Under the pieces are notes generated by a model. It did no database searches and was not told where the DNA came from. It saw nothing but the letters and a program-made list of their open reading frames with translations. This document shows positions 56,483 through 64,000 of a DNA stretch of 64,000 nt, one piece after another (the first letter of the stretch is position 1; every line of letters starts with the position of its first letter). Made by a program: the position numbers and the translations under genes. Origin of the DNA: JANJTB01 sp032027125 (GTDB lineage Bacteria; Bacteroidota; Ignavibacteria; Kapaibacteriales; UBA2268); contig JAVSMQ010000001.1 in NCBI GenBank assembly GCA_032027125.1, positions 3,312,001-3,376,000 of the forward strand, given 5' to 3'.

Positions 56483-58291
56483 TTAAATCTTATCTTTTCT
56501 GATGATTCTGATTTTTTTTCGGGCATCCTGTAAATATATTGATTCGGAATATTTGGTAATTAATTCAGTATAATATTTAAGTGCCTCACCGGTGTTATCC
56601 TCGTAATAAAAAGATTCTGCAGTAAGCATAAGTCTTTTATCGTTTTCTTTAGAATCAGGATATTGATTGTTTAGTTTTGTAAGATAATCCCTGCATGATT
56701 TGTAATTTCCCGAGTTGAATTTGATTTCTGCCGATTTCATTAGAGAAACTTCGCCAAGCATGGATTTGTCGGCAAGTCGGCTGACTTCATCAAGCATCTC
56801 TAAAGCCTCTTTGTCATTGCCCTGATAATCCTTAAATTCAGCTTTGGCAAATAATTCAAGTGCAGCTATTTTCTCTTCACTTGCATTAATTATGAATAAT
56901 TTACGCATCACATCATTTGCAATATCCGAATCAGGATTAAGGGCAAGGATTCCGAAAGTCTTTTTTGCATTTTCGATATCTCCTTTGAAATAAGTGAGCA
57001 GGGCAGAACTGTATAATGCTTTATCCTTTTGCTCGGGAGTGGCAAATCTGTGCAGTTCTTTTACTTTTGTAAAGCATTTTTCCGCTTTGTCTAATTCATC
57101 ATTGATAATGTAAATATTTCCGAGTTCGAGATATGCCGATACTCCGTATTGGGAATTTGCAAACTCGCCGATTAATTTTTCGAGTTCGGAAATTGCTTTT
57201 TTCTTATCATTCAAAATCTCAGAATAAATAAGAGCTAACCGCAGCCTGCTGTCAGCGGAGTTTGAAGATTTCGGGAAATCATTAATGATATTTTGATATG
57301 ATTCGATGATTTCATCAATTTCTTTTTTATTCATTTTGGTTTTTGATGAACTCATTTTCTGCTCCAAAGCATGTGTAAATCCAAAGAGGGCAGAAGAAGC
57401 ATAAGGATTTTTTTTGCCTTTGTCAATGATTAACTGAAAGCCCTTGATTGCAGTTTCATAATCTCCGTCCCTTGCTGACGAACTCGCAAAATTAAGAATT
57501 TCGAGCCCATTGGTATTTTTCATCTTGTCAATTCTTACAACCAGTTGTAAAGCTTCATCACTTTTTCCGGTAGTCCGAAGATACCATGAATATGCTTCCT
57601 GAAAAATAATATCATTTTGATTATTATCGGCAACTCTTTTAAGTTCATCACCGATATATTCACCGGCATCCTTATTAATCATAAGTGCGAATAATCTTCC
57701 CTGTGCCTGTGGGAGATTAAAATCCATCCCCAGCATTGACAAGATTTCTGCCGTTCCGCTTTTATAATCACCGACGGCTATATATAATTTGGTTAAAGGG
57801 TCATAAAACAATTTCGGTTCATTAAATTCTTTACGACCAGCCAGTAAAGTATTGATGGCTTTTTCAAATAAACGTAAATTAATCTGAGTTTGAGAAATTT
57901 GTAAATAGGTTTTCTGTGATGAAGAAAACTTTGATATAGCCTTTTCCCATGATTTATTTGCTTCGTCGGGGTTACCGGTTCTCCAGTTCAACTCGGCATA
58001 CAAATCAAGCATTTCAAGACTTTCTTTTTTGGGAAGACGTTCCTTCACAACTTTGAGCAGTTCTGAAAAGTTGTTCAGAGCCTTCATTGTCCTGACGTAT
58101 CCATCAAAAAAAACTTCCGAATCCGGCTCATCAATAATAAGTTCCGAATAAATCCTCAATGCTCCCTGATTATCACCGCTTGATTCAAAACTTTCCGCTA
58201 ATTTATATCTTTGTTCGTTTACTGATTGGCTGAATATGTTTTGTGAATTACTAAACATAATTACAGCAAGAAATATCATTCTTAATATCAT
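56483..58291 (-). CDS. Exported tetratricopeptide-repeat protein
   Basis: The 602-residue protein has a signal-like N-terminus (MIFLAVIMFSNSQNIFSQ) and TPRs throughout (ALRIYSELIIDEP, SVSAYLELGNIYIINDELDKAEK, ALKYYTELITKYSESIYLQDARKKI). It probably scaffolds envelope proteins. Start could also be the ATG 12 bases in. Confidence 0.78.
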   Translation of the reverse strand: MILRMIFLAVIMFSNSQNIFSQSVNEQRYKLAESFESSGDNQGALRIYSELIIDEPDSEVFFDGYVRTMKALNNFSELLKVVKERLPKKESLEMLDLYAELNWRTGNPDEANKSWEKAISKFSSSQKTYLQISQTQINLRLFEKAINTLLAGRKEFNEPKLFYDPLTKLYIAVGDYKSGTAEILSMLGMDFNLPQAQGRLFALMINKDAGEYIGDELKRVADNNQNDIIFQEAYSWYLRTTGKSDEALQLVVRIDKMKNTNGLEILNFASSSARDGDYETAIKGFQLIIDKGKKNPYASSALFGFTHALEQKMSSSKTKMNKKEIDEIIESYQNIINDFPKSSNSADSRLRLALIYSEILNDKKKAISELEKLIGEFANSQYGVSAYLELGNIYIINDELDKAEKCFTKVKELHRFATPEQKDKALYSSALLTYFKGDIENAKKTFGILALNPDSDIANDVMRKLFIINASEEKIAALELFAKAEFKDYQGNDKEALEMLDEVSRLADKSMLGEVSLMKSAEIKFNSGNYKSCRDYLTKLNNQYPDSKENDKRLMLTAESFYYEDNTGEALKYYTELITKYSESIYLQDARKKIRIIRKDKI

Positions 58292-58384
58292 AAAATTACT
58301 TATCTCCGTTTTTATATAAAAAAATGACGCAATATTTACTCAGATGTTGTTAAATTGCAGGATTGTTTATTACAAAATTTAAAA

Positions 58385-58915
58385 ATGAATGTTATAAAGA
58401 AAATTTTACTTGTATTCTTTTCGTCATTGGCATTGATATTTATCATATCTGTTTTTTTACCTGCGGAATACGAAATTGTCAGAACTAAAGAGTTTGATTG
58501 CAGCAGTGAAAAAATTTATGAGTATCTGATTGATATAAATCATTTGGATGAATGGTTTTATATTACAAAATCACTGGATTCATCAATTACATATAAATTC
58601 AATATTGATACTTTAAATAGTAAAAGTTCGGTTGAATGGAACGGGGAATTGATGGGACAGGGGACTTTTGAATATACAAAATTAAAGATGAATGAAAAAG
58701 TCGAATTCCGTTTGAGTTTCCAGAATAATTCTGTATTTAAAAGTGGTAAAATTGTTCTATATCCGACTGATAAAGGAACAAAAATCAAGTGGACGGATTA
58801 TGGTGAAAACGGCTGGAATCCGGTCAATCGAATTTTCGGGCTGTTTATTGACAGTTTTCTGGGTCCTGATATGGAAAAGAGTTTAAAAAAATTAAAAGAT
58901 AATTTGGATTGTTAG
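58385..58915 (+). CDS. SRPBCC-family (polyketide cyclase-like) membrane-anchored protein
   Basis: The 176-residue protein begins with a hydrophobic helix (ILLVFFSSLALIFIISVFLP) and then EIVRTKEFDCSSEKIYEYLIDINHLDEWF, the start of the SRPBCC hydrophobic-ligand fold, ending FGLFIDSFLGPDMEKSLKKLK. I use the second ATG. It lies one base before wecB and may be co-transcribed with the sugar-nucleotide genes, but no functional link is obvious. Confidence 0.78.
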   Translation: MNVIKKILLVFFSSLALIFIISVFLPAEYEIVRTKEFDCSSEKIYEYLIDINHLDEWFYITKSLDSSITYKFNIDTLNSKSSVEWNGELMGQGTFEYTKLKMNEKVEFRLSFQNNSVFKSGKIVLYPTDKGTKIKWTDYGENGWNPVNRIFGLFIDSFLGPDMEKSLKKLKDNLDC

Positions 58916-58916
58916 A

Positions 58917-60020
58917 ATGTTTAGAATTTTGAATATAGTCGGCGCCCGTCCGAATTTTATGAAGATAGCTCCTCTGATTTCAGCAATGAAATCAAGTAAA
59001 TATATCGAACCCGTACTGATACATACAGGTCAGCACTACGATGAGAAAATGTCGAATCTGTTTTTTGATGAACTCGAAATCCCAAAGCCTGAGGTCAATC
59101 TCGAAGTTGGCTCGGATACTCAGGCAAAACAGGTTGCAAAAATTATGGAGAAATTTGATGATATTTGCAGTCAGTACAAACCGCAGGCGATTCTTGTAGT
59201 GGGCGATGTCAATTCAACTATGGCATGCAGTCTCGTTGCTGCTAAGCTTGGTATAAAAATAATTCACATGGAAGCCGGACTGCGAAGCTATGATAGAAAT
59301 ATGCCTGAAGAGATAAACCGAATTGTAACGGATGCTCTTGCAGATTTACTTCTCACACCGTCTGCTGACGGAACTGAAAATCTATTGAAAGAAGGAGTGT
59401 CACCCGATAAAATTAAGCTGGTCGGTAATATCATGATTGATACTCTTCTTCATTTTCTGCCAAAAGCCGAAAAATCGGGAATTTTGGAAAAACTTTCTGT
59501 CACTAAGAATAATTATGCGGCAGTGACTCTGCACAGACCTTCCAATGTAGATGGAGAGCAAAGTCTCAGAGCTATTCTTGAGACTTTGAGTTCAATACAG
59601 AAAAAAATAAGAATTGTACTCCCAATTCATCCCCGAACACGTAAAAATATTGAATTGTTTGGTCTATCGGATATAGTTGATAATTCACCCGAACTTATAC
59701 TGACCGACCCGCTGGGCTATCTTGATTTTCAGAAGTTGATGTCAAATTCCAGATTTGTAATAACAGACAGCGGCGGAGTGCAGGAAGAAACTACTGCTCT
59801 TAAAATACCCTGCATAACTGTTCGTGAAAACACCGAACGACCTGTCACAATTTGGGAAGGTTCAAATGAACTTGTCGGATTTGATATGGATAAGCTGCTT
59901 TATTTTTCAGATAAAGCAATATCAGGTAGTTGGAAGCAGTCACGCATTCCGGAGTTTTGGGATGGGAAAACTGCAGAGAGAGTTGTAGATAATATTGAAA
60001 AATATTTTGGATTGAAATGA
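58917..60020 (+). CDS. wecB: UDP-N-acetylglucosamine 2-epimerase (non-hydrolysing)
   Basis: WecB interconverts UDP-GlcNAc and UDP-ManNAc. Family motifs seen: VGARPNFMKIAPL, HTGQHYDEKMS, VVGDVNSTMACSLVA, HMEAGLRSYDRNMPEEINR and TDSGGVQEETTAL. The 367 residues are full length. The stop overlaps the rfbC start by four bases (ATGA). Confidence 0.95.
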   Translation: MFRILNIVGARPNFMKIAPLISAMKSSKYIEPVLIHTGQHYDEKMSNLFFDELEIPKPEVNLEVGSDTQAKQVAKIMEKFDDICSQYKPQAILVVGDVNSTMACSLVAAKLGIKIIHMEAGLRSYDRNMPEEINRIVTDALADLLLTPSADGTENLLKEGVSPDKIKLVGNIMIDTLLHFLPKAEKSGILEKLSVTKNNYAAVTLHRPSNVDGEQSLRAILETLSSIQKKIRIVLPIHPRTRKNIELFGLSDIVDNSPELILTDPLGYLDFQKLMSNSRFVITDSGGVQEETTALKIPCITVRENTERPVTIWEGSNELVGFDMDKLLYFSDKAISGSWKQSRIPEFWDGKTAERVVDNIEKYFGLK

Positions 60021-60658
60021 AAATAATTGAAGTTAAAAATTTAGCAATCGAAGGCTGTAAAGTAATCAGATATCAGAGATTTGCTGATGAGCGAGGTTTT
60101 TTTGCCGAGACTTACCGCAAACAGGATTTTGATGTACATCCTGAAACCTCGGATTTGAAGAATATGAATTTTACTCAAATGAATGAATCCTATTCAATCG
60201 CTGGAACTATAAGAGGTTTGCATTTCCAGTGGAATCCGTTTATGGCTAAACTCATCAGATGCGTCACAGGCAGAATGATAGACCTGTTGTTAGACATAAG
60301 AAAGGATTCTCCGACTTACGGTAAAATTATAGGTTATGATACTTCAAATTCACCTGGTCATAACATCGGTGAATGGGTTTATGCACCTGTCGGAATCGCA
60401 CATGGAATTTTTCTTCCTCAGGATACACTGATTGAATACTATTGCACAGGTTTCTGGAATCCTGATTGCGAGACAGGCATTTCACCGCTTGCACCTGACA
60501 TTGACTGGAATATTTGTGATTCGGAAATTATGGAACTTATTCACAGAACCATTAAAGAAAATAAACTGATTATAAAAGATAAAGATAAAGCCGGTCATTC
60601 GTTAGAATCCTGGTCAAAACTTAAAGAATCCGATTTATTCAAACTTGGAGTAAAATAA
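60017..60658 (+). CDS. rfbC: dTDP-4-dehydrorhamnose 3,5-epimerase
   Basis: RfbC epimerises dTDP-4-keto-6-deoxyglucose at C3 and C5. The cupin fold shows FADERGFFAETYRK, NFTQMNESYSIAGTIRGLHFQWN with the catalytic His, and SPLAPDIDWNI near the C-terminus. At 213 residues it has a 25-30-residue tail beyond the usual 180-190. The last base of its stop codon is the first base of the rfbA ATG. Confidence 0.93.
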   Translation: MKIIEVKNLAIEGCKVIRYQRFADERGFFAETYRKQDFDVHPETSDLKNMNFTQMNESYSIAGTIRGLHFQWNPFMAKLIRCVTGRMIDLLLDIRKDSPTYGKIIGYDTSNSPGHNIGEWVYAPVGIAHGIFLPQDTLIEYYCTGFWNPDCETGISPLAPDIDWNICDSEIMELIHRTIKENKLIIKDKDKAGHSLESWSKLKESDLFKLGVK

Positions 60659-61533
60659 TGAACAGTAATAAAGGATTAATACTTGCCGGCGGAAAAGGCA
60701 CACGGCTTTATCCAATGACGCACGTATTCAGCAAACAGCTTCAGCCTGTATATGATAAACCGATGATTTATTATCCATTATCAACATTGATGCTCGGCGG
60801 AATTAAGGACATTTTAATTATTTCCACACCGCAGGACACCCCTAATTATCAATCATTACTCGGTGACGGCTCTGCATGGGGTATAAATCTTCAATATGTT
60901 GTTCAGGAAAAACCTGCAGGTCTTCCACAGGCATTTGTTCTTGGAGAAGAATTTATCGGTAGTGACCAGTCTTGTTTGATATTAGGTGATAATGTATTTT
61001 ACGGCAGACTCGATTTTTTAAGAAACGGTCTTTCTGAAAATTCAGGAGGAACCGTTTTTGCTTATCGGGTTGAAAATCCTCAGGAATACGGTGTGGTGGA
61101 ATTTGACAAAGATAGGAAAGTCATCAGTATAGAAGAGAAACCTAAAATCCCCAAATCAAATTTTGCAATCCCGGGATTATATATTTTCGATTCCAATGTC
61201 AGCAGGTTTTCGAAATCACTCAAACCAAGTGCCAGAGGCGAGTTCGAAATTACTGACTTACAAAAAAACTATCTTGAGCAGGGAAGACTAAGTGTTCAGC
61301 AAATAGGCAGAGGAGTTGCCTGGCTTGATACAGGTACACCCGAATCACTTCTTGATGCTGCAAATTTCATCCAGGCGATTGAAAAACGTCAGGGTATGAA
61401 GATTGCGTGTCTTGAGGAAATTGCTTTGTCCATGAATTTTATCAATATCGAACATTTTGAAAAATCTGTCGGTTCATTGCCAAATTGTGATTACAAAAAT
61501 TATTGTCTGAAAATCTTGAAGGAGTTCAATTAA
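60658..61533 (+). CDS. rfbA: Glucose-1-phosphate thymidylyltransferase
   Basis: RfbA makes dTDP-glucose. The nucleotide-binding GLILAGGKGTRLYPMTHVFSKQL, YDKPMIYYPLSTLMLGGI, LGDNVFYG and EKPKIPKSNFAIPGLYI are all characteristic. 291 residues, full length. One base separates its stop from rfbB. Confidence 0.96.
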   Translation: MNSNKGLILAGGKGTRLYPMTHVFSKQLQPVYDKPMIYYPLSTLMLGGIKDILIISTPQDTPNYQSLLGDGSAWGINLQYVVQEKPAGLPQAFVLGEEFIGSDQSCLILGDNVFYGRLDFLRNGLSENSGGTVFAYRVENPQEYGVVEFDKDRKVISIEEKPKIPKSNFAIPGLYIFDSNVSRFSKSLKPSARGEFEITDLQKNYLEQGRLSVQQIGRGVAWLDTGTPESLLDAANFIQAIEKRQGMKIACLEEIALSMNFINIEHFEKSVGSLPNCDYKNYCLKILKEFN

Positions 61534-61534
61534 T

Positions 61535-62527
61535 ATGAAGTTATTAACAACTGGTACAGCCGGATTTATAGGAAGTGAATTTGTCAGGCAGGCAGTAAAA
61601 AAAGGTTATGATGTCGTTGTAGTGGACTGCATTACTTATGCCGGAGATATTGACAGACTTGCTGAAGTAAAGGGTGATTTCAAATTTTATCAGGCAGATA
61701 TTTCAAACGCTGAATTTATGAATCACATTTTCGCAGATGAAAAACCTGATGCAGTTGTTCACTGGGCTGCAGAAAGTCATGTGGACAGAAGTATTTTGGA
61801 TTCATCGCCTTTTATAAAAACAAATGTTCTCGGTACACATACTTTACTTGACTGTGCAAAAAAATATGGCGTTGATAAATTTATAAATATAGCAACAGAT
61901 GAAGTTTACGGCGAGCTTGGCGAAACAGGCTCTTTCTACGAAAACACTCCGCTCGAACCAAATTCACCATATTCAGTCAGCAAAACCAGTGCTGATATGC
62001 TGGGCAGGGCTTACTTCCGTACTTTCGGAACTCCTGTTGTTACAGCACGTCCTTCAAATAATTACGGTCCCTGGCAATTTCCCGAAAAATTAGTTCCTGT
62101 AGTTCTTTTGAAGGCTCTGCATAATGAGAAAATACCTGTTTACGGTAAGGGTTTGAATATCAGGGAGTGGCTTTATGTATCGGATTGTGCTGATGCAGTT
62201 ATGACATTACTTGAAAAAGCAAGTCCCGGAAGTATTTATAATATCGGCAGCGGTCAGGAGAGACCGAATATCGAAGTTGTGGGTAAATTATTAAGTCTGG
62301 TTGGAAAATCCGATGATTTGATTGAGTATGTACAGGACCGTCCCGGGCATGATTTCAGATATTCATTAAATTATGACAAAATTACAAACGACCTTGGCTG
62401 GACTCCGAAAATTGATTTTGAAACCGGTATGAAACTCACAGTTGACTGGTACCTCGAAAATATCAAGTGGGCAGAGAAAAAAATAGATTATCTGCGAAAT
62501 TACTGGCAATCGGTTTATAAAAAATGA
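61535..62527 (+). CDS. rfbB: dTDP-glucose 4,6-dehydratase
   Basis: The extended SDR shows TGTAGFIGSEFV (NAD), HWAAESHVDRSI, the catalytic DEVYGELG and Tyr-x3-Lys in SPYSVSKTSAD. It forms dTDP-4-keto-6-deoxyglucose. The 330-residue length is normal. Stop overlaps rfbD by four bases. Confidence 0.95.
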   Translation: MKLLTTGTAGFIGSEFVRQAVKKGYDVVVVDCITYAGDIDRLAEVKGDFKFYQADISNAEFMNHIFADEKPDAVVHWAAESHVDRSILDSSPFIKTNVLGTHTLLDCAKKYGVDKFINIATDEVYGELGETGSFYENTPLEPNSPYSVSKTSADMLGRAYFRTFGTPVVTARPSNNYGPWQFPEKLVPVVLLKALHNEKIPVYGKGLNIREWLYVSDCADAVMTLLEKASPGSIYNIGSGQERPNIEVVGKLLSLVGKSDDLIEYVQDRPGHDFRYSLNYDKITNDLGWTPKIDFETGMKLTVDWYLENIKWAEKKIDYLRNYWQSVYKK

Positions 62528-63363
62528 AATATTTAATTTTCGGTTCAAAGGGGCAGTTGGGAAGCAAATTTATTGAGATTTTTACCCGCAGCGGTGATGA
62601 TTTCGCAGCTCATGATTACGATACCTGCGATATTACAGATTTACATTCGGTTATCAATATAGTAAGGGCATACCAGCCTGCAGTCATATTGAATTGCGCT
62701 GCTTACAACCTTGTTGATGAGGCTGAAAAGAACAATAAAATTGCCGAATCAGTCAATTTCACCGGAACGCAAAATATTGCGGTTGCCGCTAAAGAAACAG
62801 GTGCATTCATGGTTCATTACGGCACCGATTACGTTTTCGACGGACAGAAAGGAAGCTTATATCTTGAAACTGACCCTGTTAATCCTGTAAATGAATACGG
62901 AAAATCTAAACTTAGAGGAGAGCAGGCAGTCTCCGAAATTCTTGTTCAATACCTGATTTTACGTCTAAGCTGGGTATATGGTAACGGCATGCAGAATTTT
63001 GTACATAAATTTACTGATTGGGCTTCAAAAAATCAAATACTAAATATTACTGAAGATGAATTTTCAATTCCTACATCCGTTGATTTAATCGCTGAAGCCA
63101 CTTTAAAAGCTTTGGACAATAGTATGACCGGACTTTATCACCTGACGGCTTCAGGTGTAGCTTCAAGACTTGACTGGGCAAATGAAATAATTAAGCTGAA
63201 AGGACTGAAAACCGAAATAAATCCTGTTCCCATCTCATTTTTCAATCTACCTGCAAAGCGACCATACAATTCCGCAATGAGTAATAATAAAATCTCAGAA
63301 CATATAGGAGAACTACCCGACTGGAAAGAGGATTTAAAGAGTTTTTTGAGTGGGGGAAGGTGA
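62524..63363 (+). CDS. rfbD: dTDP-4-dehydrorhamnose reductase
   Basis: The 279-residue SDR has FGSKGQLGSKFIEIF, NCAAYNLVDEAEKN, HYGTDYVFDGQKG and Tyr-x3-Lys in NEYGKSKLRGEQ. It completes dTDP-L-rhamnose. It is the last gene of the overlapping wecB-rfbCABD operon, which supplies precursors for surface polysaccharide. Glycosyltransferases are not in the window. Confidence 0.94.
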   Translation: MKYLIFGSKGQLGSKFIEIFTRSGDDFAAHDYDTCDITDLHSVINIVRAYQPAVILNCAAYNLVDEAEKNNKIAESVNFTGTQNIAVAAKETGAFMVHYGTDYVFDGQKGSLYLETDPVNPVNEYGKSKLRGEQAVSEILVQYLILRLSWVYGNGMQNFVHKFTDWASKNQILNITEDEFSIPTSVDLIAEATLKALDNSMTGLYHLTASGVASRLDWANEIIKLKGLKTEINPVPISFFNLPAKRPYNSAMSNNKISEHIGELPDWKEDLKSFLSGGR

Positions 63364-63488
63364 GAAATAGAATATTTATCGTGGGATGAGAATTAAGGCG
63401 GGAAAGAATTGGAAATGAAAATGAGAATTATTATGAAAATAATATATTTTTTAACAACCGTCTTAATTTTAAAAATTGAAGGTTGTAA

Positions 63489-63692
63489 ATGAATACGCAG
63501 ACACTTGAAAATAAAATTGAATTGCTTCTATACGAACTAAAGTATGAAGCAGAATTATTCATTGATTTCTTATTATTCAAATCAAAACCTAATCATAATA
63601 AAATTAAAAGGTTACCGGGATTTTTAGAAGGCAAAATATCAATCACTGATGATTTTGATGAGCCTCTTGAATGTTTCAAGGATTATATGTAA
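63489..63692 (+). CDS. DUF2281-type antitoxin (VapB-like)
   Basis: The 67-residue protein has the DUF2281 pattern: LENKIELLLYELKYEAELFIDFLL, then KRLPGFLEGKISITDDFDEPLECFKDYM. Such proteins pair with PIN toxins. Its stop overlaps the next ATG by one base (TAATG). Confidence 0.85.
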   Translation: MNTQTLENKIELLLYELKYEAELFIDFLLFKSKPNHNKIKRLPGFLEGKISITDDFDEPLECFKDYM

Positions 63693-63841
63693 TGAATTAT
63701 CTTCTTGATACTCATTCAATTATCTGGTTTAGCGAAAATAACCCAAAGTTGTCTGAAAAAGCTAAAAAAATCATATCGAATACAGAAAATACATGTTTTA
63801 TAAGTTTAGCTGCTATCCGGGAAATGTCAATTAAATTGTAA
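63692..63841 (+). pseudogene. Truncated PIN toxin (VapC)
   Basis: MNYLLDTHSIIWFSEN... is a VapC start with Asp6 and a Glu in AAIREMSIKL. It stops at TAA after 49 residues, where VapC proteins continue SIKI-QLGKL; the following LNKLLF in the same frame matches only a few residues more. The later catalytic acids are gone, so the toxin should be dead. Confidence 0.85.
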
Positions 63842-63876
63842 CTCAATAAATTACTATTTTAAATCCTGTCAGGTAA

Positions 63877-64000
63877 TTACAAATTCATCGTAACAGGTAT
63901 TGAAATATTTGTAACAATATTATCATTTACAGAGCCTCCCTGAGAGCCTATTGCATTTCCTCCGGCACCGCCGTCGCCGCCTTTGGCGCCAATGTTGGTT
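63877..64000 (-). CDS. C-terminus of a Gly-rich protein (5' end outside window)
   Basis: Reading from the window edge, 40 residues (TNIGAKGGDGGAGGNAIGSQ, then GGSVND...TMNL) end at a TAA. The GAKGGDGGAGG repeat pattern resembles collagen-like or PE-PGRS-like surface segments. The lower AT content here differs from neighbours. Only the C-terminus is visible, so the call is tentative. Confidence 0.5.
   Translation of the reverse strand, partial: TNIGAKGGDGGAGGNAIGSQGGSVNDNIVTNISIPVTMNL

Overview
The window is one 64 kb chromosomal stretch of an AT-rich bacterium. It most likely belongs to the FCB superphylum, in the Ignavibacteria/Kapabacteria/Chlorobi neighbourhood of Bacteroidota. I infer this from four secreted proteins ending in type IX secretion (T9SS) type A sorting domains, a bacillithiol synthase (BshA), a short-form SerA close to a DUF1015 gene, N-terminal signal peptides ending in A-x-S-Q or similar, and few strong Shine-Dalgarno sites. 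No rRNA is present; tRNA-Asp(GTC) and tRNA-Ala(GGC) lie side by side. Isolated N bases occur only inside one transposase gene, which suggests a short-read or metagenomic consensus.

Layout. 1-3 kb: the end of a large ATPase/TPR protein, then an AbrB/VapC toxin-antitoxin (TA) pair flanked by imperfect direct repeats and a DUF4160/DUF2442 pair with a frameshift. 3-7 kb: a giant Ig-domain T9SS cargo protein. 7.2-9.8 kb: an IS21-family element (istA/istB) with 23-bp end repeats. 9.8-10.3 kb: a 22-copy 21-bp tandem array. 10.4-14.2 kb: DUF1015, a MazF-type TA pair, serA and a NifX-like protein. 14.8-17.1 kb: two tRNAs and a subtilisin-like T9SS protease. 17.1-21.3 kb: SDR, LOG, thioredoxin-fold and tag genes on the plus strand. 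21.4-21.8 kb: two head-to-head 21-bp arrays. 22.1-26.6 kb: an S9 peptidase, a cupin and a GNAT-like protein. 26.9-29.3 kb: a frameshifted beta-propeller T9SS protein, a third 21-bp array locus and a cluster of palindromic repeats. 29.3-36.5 kb: a metallo-hydrolase, Wzz-like and SLBB export proteins, and a suhB-like/dapF/M20/lipoprotein operon. 36.5-43.4 kb: palindromic repeats, a LolC/E-like permease, ppk, a TPR protein, bshA and a YigZ protein. 43.5-45.3 kb: a multicopy DDE transposase gene. 45.6-50.3 kb: a C10 peptidase, lpdA, and a PIN-type TA pair flanked by two copies of the lpdA 3' end. 50.5-58.3 kb: SIMPL, a Cys-rich lipoprotein, rpsP-ffh, envelope proteins, more palindromes and a TPR protein. 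58.4-63.4 kb: a wecB-rfbCABD sugar-nucleotide operon. 63.5-64 kb: a decayed VapBC pair and the end of a Gly-rich protein.

Together the genes describe an organism with a heavy surface/export load: T9SS cargo, polysaccharide chain-length and export proteins, and dTDP-rhamnose and UDP-ManNAc precursor synthesis. They lie among ordinary housekeeping genes with many small selfish elements in between. Two patterns look least explained. First, strictly 21-bp tandem arrays of different sequence sit at three separate gene 3' ends. Second, two unrelated TA modules are each bracketed by imperfect direct repeats, one of which is clearly the 3' end of the neighbouring lpdA gene.
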